NCBI RefSeq assembly: GCF_000428065.1
Contig: NZ_ATZF01000005.1
Span: 124,001 to 188,000, forward strand
Source of the DNA: Shimazuella kribbensis DSM 45090
GTDB taxonomy: Bacteria > Bacillota > Bacilli > Thermoactinomycetales > Thermoactinomycetaceae
DNA length: 64,000 nt
Reading direction: 5' to 3'
This document shows, in pieces, positions 59,708 through 64,000 of the stretch; the first letter of the stretch is position 1; the number at the start of each line of letters is the position of its first letter. The translations under genes were made by a program, and so were the position numbers. Under the pieces are notes generated by a model. That model worked only from the letters and a program-made list of their open reading frames with translations. It had not been told where the DNA came from and made no database searches.

Positions 59708-60964
59708 TTAAGGCATGATGGGATAAGCGATTTGGCTCATCCAGATGCCAAGTAGTAAAGCAATTAAACCTAACATCCACTCTGTACGCAGAGAATCACG
59801 TTCCAGGGTGTTTGACTTTTTCCATTGTCGATTCTGTAATGCGGCATAGACAAGCATGCCAACAACAAGCATTATTTTCAGGATGAGAAAACGGCTCCAA
59901 AATGTTTGAAAGGTAACAACGTTCGACCAATCTGTTTGTACTGTTACAAGAAGGACTCCGCTGAGAATGAGTAAACTAGATGCGATAAATGCTAGCTTTG
60001 AGAAGAAAGAGCGAAAATGAGTTAATGCCTCTCTTATTTTTTGCTGTTGGCGAACACAAACAAATAAAAGATAGGCAAGTGATCCTAACCACAAGGCTCC
60101 AGACCAAAGGTGAAGCAGTTTTGCGATCATAGCCAAACCAATGAATTGACTGGACCAAGTGTGACCACTAAAGGCAAATGTGGCAGTGATTAGTATCCAA
60201 AGGGAGAGATACCAGCCTGTCATCATATTAGGAATCAGTACGAATAAAAAGAGAAATGCTTGTACAAGAAGCATGATGACAAATGGTACCTGAAGCAATA
60301 AGGAGAATTGTCCTTCTACTAGCCATTTGTTGATTAGGTTCTCGGGTAACTGAGAAGTATACAAAAACCAAATACATACTTGTAGCCCAAGCCATATTAT
60401 CGGAGCGAGCCATTTGCTTTTCGAGATATCATGCCATGCAACGATAGGTAATTTTTGTTTTGCGGCAAAATAAGCTATCCAAGCAAATCCGGTAACGAGC
60501 AGCAAACCTGCTTCCGAAAGAAAACGAAGGATAATTAGTAAAAATTGTGCAAAAGGATGAGCGGAATAACTTTCGCCAGCGGTTTGATTCACTTTTTGAC
60601 CATAGGCAAACGAAAAATCTCCACTTACTGGATGACCATCTTCCGAGAGAATCGACCATTTTACTTGATAAGTACCTTTGGAAAGATTCGGTAGAGAGAT
60701 AATCACACGGGAAGGATCTGTAGGTGCTAAGTGAACATCTACTGGGATTGATTGCCGGCCCGAATTGGTGATCGTGATGGTGACCATGTCTGCATTTACT
60801 TGTTCGCTAAAATGTAGGTGTACTTCGTTTGGTGTTTGTTGTACGGTTTCCCCTTGAGCAGGAGTGCTGTCCAGCAAATAAGCATGGGCAAAAACTTGCA
60901 CAGGGGTAAATAGAAAGACAGCACCAGCACCTACTAATAAGACAAAAGCTACTATTTTTCTCAT
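59708..60964 (-). CDS. ycnJ: CopC/CopD fusion copper transport protein, YcnJ-like
   Basis: 418 residues. Signal peptide, CopC domain with HAYLLDSTPAQGETVQ (N-terminal His ligand) and SILSEDGHPVSGDFSF, then a CopD membrane domain of about eight helices (165-410). Equivalent to B. subtilis YcnJ, induced on copper starvation. ATG at 60964 with AGGTGG upstream. The YcnK repressor found in B. subtilis is not next to it here. Confidence 0.9.
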   Translation of the reverse strand: MRKIVAFVLLVGAGAVFLFTPVQVFAHAYLLDSTPAQGETVQQTPNEVHLHFSEQVNADMVTITITNSGRQSIPVDVHLAPTDPSRVIISLPNLSKGTYQVKWSILSEDGHPVSGDFSFAYGQKVNQTAGESYSAHPFAQFLLIILRFLSEAGLLLVTGFAWIAYFAAKQKLPIVAWHDISKSKWLAPIIWLGLQVCIWFLYTSQLPENLINKWLVEGQFSLLLQVPFVIMLLVQAFLFLFVLIPNMMTGWYLSLWILITATFAFSGHTWSSQFIGLAMIAKLLHLWSGALWLGSLAYLLFVCVRQQQKIREALTHFRSFFSKLAFIASSLLILSGVLLVTVQTDWSNVVTFQTFWSRFLILKIMLVVGMLVYAALQNRQWKKSNTLERDSLRTEWMLGLIALLLGIWMSQIAYPIMP

Positions 60965-61141
60965 AAAGAACCACCTAAATGTAAAAACCTGTATGTTTTC
61001 CTTCTTCATTATAGAATATTCTACTGATATGGATATGACCCAAATGGACTATTTTCTATTTTTCTTCCTTTTCTTTAGACGCATTGATTTTTTCTATGGA
61101 TAAGACCCCTTTCACTTCATACTTTTTCCTTTTTCGTCAAT

Positions 61142-61173
61142 AAAAAGAGACTAGAAGCTACTAGTCTCTTTTT
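61142..61173. terminator. Bidirectional terminator
   Basis: AAAAAGAGACTAG pairs with CTAGTCTCTTTTT around AAGCTA. Confidence 0.75.
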
Positions 61174-61214
61174 GCTCATATAGGAAACACATATCGTGTT
61201 TTGATTTTTGCTGC

Positions 61215-61266
61215 CGCCTGTACTCTATCCCATTACCAAATCAATGTATTGGTTAGAGTACAGGCG
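61215..61266 (-). repeat. Perfect inverted repeat after the Cys-rich mini-gene
   Basis: CGCCTGTACTCTA (61215-61227) pairs with TAGAGTACAGGCG (61254-61266), and inside the loop ACCAA can pair with TTGGT. No T-run on either side, so it is not a standard terminator. It lies 44 nt beyond the stop of the mini-gene. Confidence 0.6.
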
Positions 61267-61309
61267 ACGGATGATCAGCGTTCATCCTTTGTTTCCCTAT
61301 CCCTTCTGG

Positions 61310-61420
61310 TTATCCCTTGTTAGGACGGATGTCGCCGAGGCAACGCGGGCCAGCACCGTGGTTCTTGCCACAGTTGCCGCAAGACTCGTCGGCCATGATG
61401 ACGATCATGTTCTCGAACAT
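61310..61420 (-). CDS. Cys-rich mini-peptide in a GC-rich islet
   Basis: 36 residues from ATG at 61420 with AGGAGG 6 nt upstream. The first half is MFENMIVIMADES, the second is CGNCGKNHGAGPRCLG followed by DIRPNKG. Three cysteines and one His in 14 residues suit metal binding or a modified peptide. About two thirds of the bases are G or C against a mid-30s window, with GC at third positions. No modification enzyme or exporter is adjacent. Family not recognised. Confidence 0.55.
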   Translation of the reverse strand: MFENMIVIMADESCGNCGKNHGAGPRCLGDIRPNKG

Positions 61421-61442
61421 GATTCCTCCTAAGAGGTCCAAG

Positions 61443-61901
61443 CTATATTTTAGCTCCTTGGATGGGTGTCGTCGCTTCCTCGGATGAGGTGGACAATTTC
61501 ATTATAAATCATCAATGAAAATTTTGCTACCCTTTTTACATAAATTTTCAAAAAAACTGTCTATTTCTTTTTTGTTTTTTATGGAGATTATAAGCTGTCG
61601 ATAAAGATATGAATCGTCACTATTTTGCTCATTTAATCCTTTATCGTATTAATAAATCAGAGAATACTTGATTTTTTGATAATTTCTGTAATCGTAAAAT
61701 GAAATAAAAATAATATCCACATCAAAATATGAAATCGTTCATTTTATTGTTTTTATTAAAAATACAATGATTATGAGTTTGTTTTTGCAAATAGCTGGCT
61801 TTTTTTTGCAAAATGTCACAATTATAATAAAAAGAGTAGTTATAAGAATGGATTTCTTGTTTTTGTAACATTATGGATTTAATTATTGAGGATGTGATGT
61901 A
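61443..61901. other. AT-rich intergenic region
   Basis: About 450 bases, strongly AT-rich, without a supported gene or hairpin. Probably promoters of the EamA gene and of the mini-gene on the other strand. Confidence 0.5.
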
Positions 61902-62738
61902 TTGTCTGGAGTTATTTTATCTTTCTTGTTTATCGCTGCATTGGGACATGCTGGTTGGAATGCGATCTCCAAACAAGTAGAGGAAAAAGATATTTTTTTT
62001 ACTTTGATCTTGGGACTAGCTGTCCTAATTTATATGCCTTTGGCAATTTACCTTTTGTTGGAGCATCCTATTCCTCCAAAAGCTTTTCTTTATATGGCAG
62101 GTAGTACATCGTGTGAGTTGATCTATTTTTTTGCATTGGCTAGAGCATATAAGCAATTGCCCTTTAGTTATGCTTATCCGATTGTCAGAGGGCTTGGCCC
62201 TTTAGCTTCAACCGTATTTTCTTTTTTCTTGGGTGTTTCTTTGACTTGGTTAGGTTTGGGAGGAATCGCAACTGTTGTTATAGGTATTTTACTTATGCAG
62301 TATAGTGGGAAATTATCCTGGCAAGTTGGATCAGGCTGGGCATTTCTAGCAGGGATTATCAATGGATGTGCAATTACGTTTGACAGCATGGGTGCAGTTA
62401 TGATGTCCGGGATTTTGTTTAAGTATATGGTTTTTATTGGTATTTGTTTGGGGAAGGTGATCATGAATCGAGTTTCAGTACATGAATACAAAAGGGTTTT
62501 TCTTTTCTATCGAACAAAAGCTATCATTGGTGCAGTTTTCACTTTTGGAGCGAATGCTGCTACTCAGTATGCGCTGCAAACAACACCAGTAGGTTATGTA
62601 TCCGCTACAAGAGAACTGAGCATTGCGTTTGGTGCTTTAATAGGATGGTTCTTTTTCAAAGAAAAAATAAAGCACAATCAATATATCGGTATTGCACTTT
62701 TGTTGCTAGGAATTCTCTTCATAAAGATTGGAGGTTGA
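61902..62738 (+). CDS. EamA/DMT-superfamily transporter
   Basis: 278 residues, ten membrane segments in two EamA halves (ALGHAGWNAISKQ..., LARAYKQLPFSYAYPIVRGLGPLASTVFSFFLG; second half ATQYALQTTPVGYVSATRELSIAFGALIGWFFFKE). Substrate unknown. TTG start at 61902 with GAGGA 9 nt upstream. Confidence 0.88.
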   Translation: MSGVILSFLFIAALGHAGWNAISKQVEEKDIFFTLILGLAVLIYMPLAIYLLLEHPIPPKAFLYMAGSTSCELIYFFALARAYKQLPFSYAYPIVRGLGPLASTVFSFFLGVSLTWLGLGGIATVVIGILLMQYSGKLSWQVGSGWAFLAGIINGCAITFDSMGAVMMSGILFKYMVFIGICLGKVIMNRVSVHEYKRVFLFYRTKAIIGAVFTFGANAATQYALQTTPVGYVSATRELSIAFGALIGWFFFKEKIKHNQYIGIALLLLGILFIKIGG

Positions 62739-62758
62739 CAGTTACTCTTTTATTAAAA

Positions 62759-62845
62759 ATGACAGATATGCCTATCCTATTGTTCGTATATGTTATTTTT
62801 GTAACTATCATCCTTTTTACTGTTAAAGTAATGAAACATGCTTGA
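62759..62845 (+). CDS. Possible 28-residue single-span membrane peptide
   Basis: MTDMPILLFVYVIFVTIILFTVKVMKHA: an acidic start, one hydrophobic helix and a basic end. GGAGG is 24 nt away, though an in-frame TTG follows it directly. Located just after the transporter. Weakly supported. Confidence 0.25.
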   Translation: MTDMPILLFVYVIFVTIILFTVKVMKHA

Positions 62846-62899
62846 AATTTAAATACATTTTCAATATGTTATGATAAGAAAAAAATTTGGAGGGGTTTC

Positions 62900-63502
62900 A
62901 TGAGACAAATAACTTTAGAGGCTGACAGCAAAGAAGCGATTACACAATCAGATAGTTGGAAGAAATTAGGGACGATCTTACTCCCTACAGGTCGAATTGT
63001 TGCTTGTGATCCATACATATATCCACTAGGTCCAGAATATGAGCCATTTATACAAGTAGTACCTCAAGGGAGGTATCCTGTATATTTGCATTGTGTTTCT
63101 TCTGAGGATGAAAAAAATATTCAGGTAGCTCATGCCATGTTGCGTTTTGGTGATGGGAGAGTAGCTCGTTGGGAGCTAGCCACTACCAAAGGGCAAGATA
63201 TCAGAGAGCTAAAAGAAGATGAGATTTTTGGTTATGCGGTCGATGCGGGAGTTGGATGCTTCATGGATTTGGAAACAGCAAATTTATTGCGGGTTCGTCG
63301 AGATGAAGTAGAAGATGGCGGAGATTGGATGAAGTTACTCAGCAAAGACGATATGACATGGGGAGAGCGAATGCTCAATCAAGTAGGATATAATATATTT
63401 AGCTTTCAAACAGGCAGTGGACATGGTATTTATCCTACATACTGGGGTTATGATGAAGAAGATAAGCCTGTCTGTTTGGTCACAGAGTTTATACAAATAT
63501 AA
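62900..63502 (+). CDS. DUF4241 protein
   Basis: 200 residues. GTILLPTGRIVACDPYIYP, VVPQGRYPVYLHCVSSEDEKN, FGYAVDAGVGCFMDLETA and FQTGSGHGIYPTYWGYDEEDKPVCLVTEF follow DUF4241, a family of unknown function sometimes linked to immunity or polymorphic toxin loci. No toxin is adjacent. ATG with TTGGAGGGG upstream. Confidence 0.88.
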   Translation: MRQITLEADSKEAITQSDSWKKLGTILLPTGRIVACDPYIYPLGPEYEPFIQVVPQGRYPVYLHCVSSEDEKNIQVAHAMLRFGDGRVARWELATTKGQDIRELKEDEIFGYAVDAGVGCFMDLETANLLRVRRDEVEDGGDWMKLLSKDDMTWGERMLNQVGYNIFSFQTGSGHGIYPTYWGYDEEDKPVCLVTEFIQI

Positions 63503-63504
63503 AA

Positions 63505-63538
63505 AAAGAGTGGTTCTTGTACAAGAACCACTCTTTTT
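63505..63538. terminator. Bidirectional terminator
   Basis: AAAGAGTGGTTCTTG pairs with CAAGAACCACTCTTT around TA, with A- and T-runs. It serves DUF4241 and the SPOR gene. Confidence 0.85.
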
Positions 63539-64000
63539 TTACGCTTCATCGTCTGATTTTTTAATATAAGGATCTTTTACATCTTTGAGATTGTATTGTT
63601 TAAGCTCTACTAATGTATCGTTCGCTTGTTCTTTACTAGAATAAGGCCCTAAGTATACTTGATAGCGTTTTTTTTCATTTAGCTGCTTTGGTTTTACCGT
63701 AGCATACAATTGGTGGTCTTTGAGTTTTTCTACTAATTTTTCTGCGTTTTCACGATTTTTAAAAATGCCAGTTATGACAATATAGGATGATTGATTTTGA
63801 GAAGTGTTTGAAGTTTGTTCTTTAGTTGGGACTTTTTCATTCGTAAGTGCATTTGGTTCACCAGTTGGCCAGAAAAAATAACTGAGAGCTACAATAACAA
63901 GGACAGCTAAGCCGATCAACATATATTTCATGCTGCTTTGAGAAGGTGGTTCCACTTTTGTTTCTTGCTCCCAACTTCTTTCGTCTGTTGCTGGTTGGGA
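63539..64000 (-). CDS. SPOR-domain membrane protein, 5' end outside the window
   Basis: The frame stays open to the right edge (SQPATDERSWEQETKVEPP before the first ATG), so the N-terminus is missing. A membrane helix MKYMLIGLAVLVIVALSYFFW, a Thr/Gln-rich linker, then a SPOR domain YIVITGIFKNRENAEKLVEKLKDHQLYATV...RYQVYLGPYSSKEQANDTLVELKQ that binds denuded glycan strands. Topology with a short cytoplasmic start suggests a role in the cell wall or sporulation. Confidence 0.85.
   Translation of the reverse strand, partial: SQPATDERSWEQETKVEPPSQSSMKYMLIGLAVLVIVALSYFFWPTGEPNALTNEKVPTKEQTSNTSQNQSSYIVITGIFKNRENAEKLVEKLKDHQLYATVKPKQLNEKKRYQVYLGPYSSKEQANDTLVELKQYNLKDVKDPYIKKSDDEA

Noticed and set aside
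61208-61432. 74-codon plus-strand frame over the GC-rich islet
   Set aside because: It is the shadow of the minus-strand Cys-rich gene, which has the ribosome binding site and better codon use.
1-64000. tRNA, rRNA genes or CRISPR arrays
   Set aside because: No cloverleaf-like clusters with CCA ends, no rRNA-like blocks and no regularly spaced short repeats were seen on reading both strands; a tRNA scan was not possible.

Overview
The window looks like a chromosomal segment of a low-GC Gram-positive bacterium of the order Bacillales. The main evidence is strong AGGAGG-type ribosome binding sites, frequent TTG/GTG starts, Bce-type peptide-detoxification modules, BlaI/BlaR1, OhrR/Ohr, YcnJ/YcnI and an N-succinylamino acid racemase operon. 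A few short GC-rich genes (a protein-tyrosine phosphatase, a small acidic ORF and a Cys-rich mini-peptide) resemble actinomycete DNA. With the HSP90/TPR pair this fits a Thermoactinomycetaceae-like host, but that placement is inference. No rRNA, tRNA or CRISPR array was seen.

Layout. 1-5 kb: end of an NAD(P)H-binding protein, an ABM monooxygenase, a duplicated cassette of three tiny genes including a MerE-like membrane protein (first copy decaying), and a two-component system. 5-9 kb: ArsR regulator, aldo/keto reductase, two secreted proteins, a MarR remnant and an orphan attenuator-like RNA. 9-23 kb: an orphan ArsA-tail pair and two complete Bce-type modules (regulator, kinase, ATPase, permease) in opposite orientation. 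Between the modules lie DinB, a GC-rich phosphatase, an M28 membrane peptidase and a DedA protein. 23.5-28 kb: SRPBCC protein and a bla locus in which blaI and a class B1 metallo-beta-lactamase are intact but blaR1 carries two in-frame amber codons. 28-33 kb: cupin, two-component system, Tat-exported phosphoesterase. 32.7-38.8 kb: a graveyard of broken genes (femX, NarL-type two-component remnants, a response-regulator stub) mixed with tnpB-less IS605-type elements, a second DedA, an ABA4-like protein, a Gfo/Idh oxidoreductase, DUF1877 and a DUF559 nuclease. 39-45.5 kb: one operon for RpiR regulator, M20 hydrolase, amino-acid ABC importer, GNAT and N-succinylamino acid racemase, matching the known D- to L-amino acid conversion pathway. 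46-51.6 kb: KptA, a lipoprotein/kinase/regulator operon, a frameshifted lipoprotein and a second DinB. 51.6-53 kb: an intact TnpB transposon. 53-64 kb: TPR and HSP90-family pair, OhrR/Ohr, pirin, the copper-type pair YcnI/YcnJ, a Cys-rich mini-gene, an EamA transporter, DUF4241 and the 3' part of a SPOR-domain protein.

Themes. Several genes have a perfect Shine-Dalgarno whose expected start position (about 8 nt downstream) holds ATA, ATC or CTG instead of ATG/GTG/TTG. A family of degenerate repeats ending in terminators recurs in the first 15 kb. The two Bce modules carry different inverted repeats in front of their transporter genes, which suggests insulated signalling.
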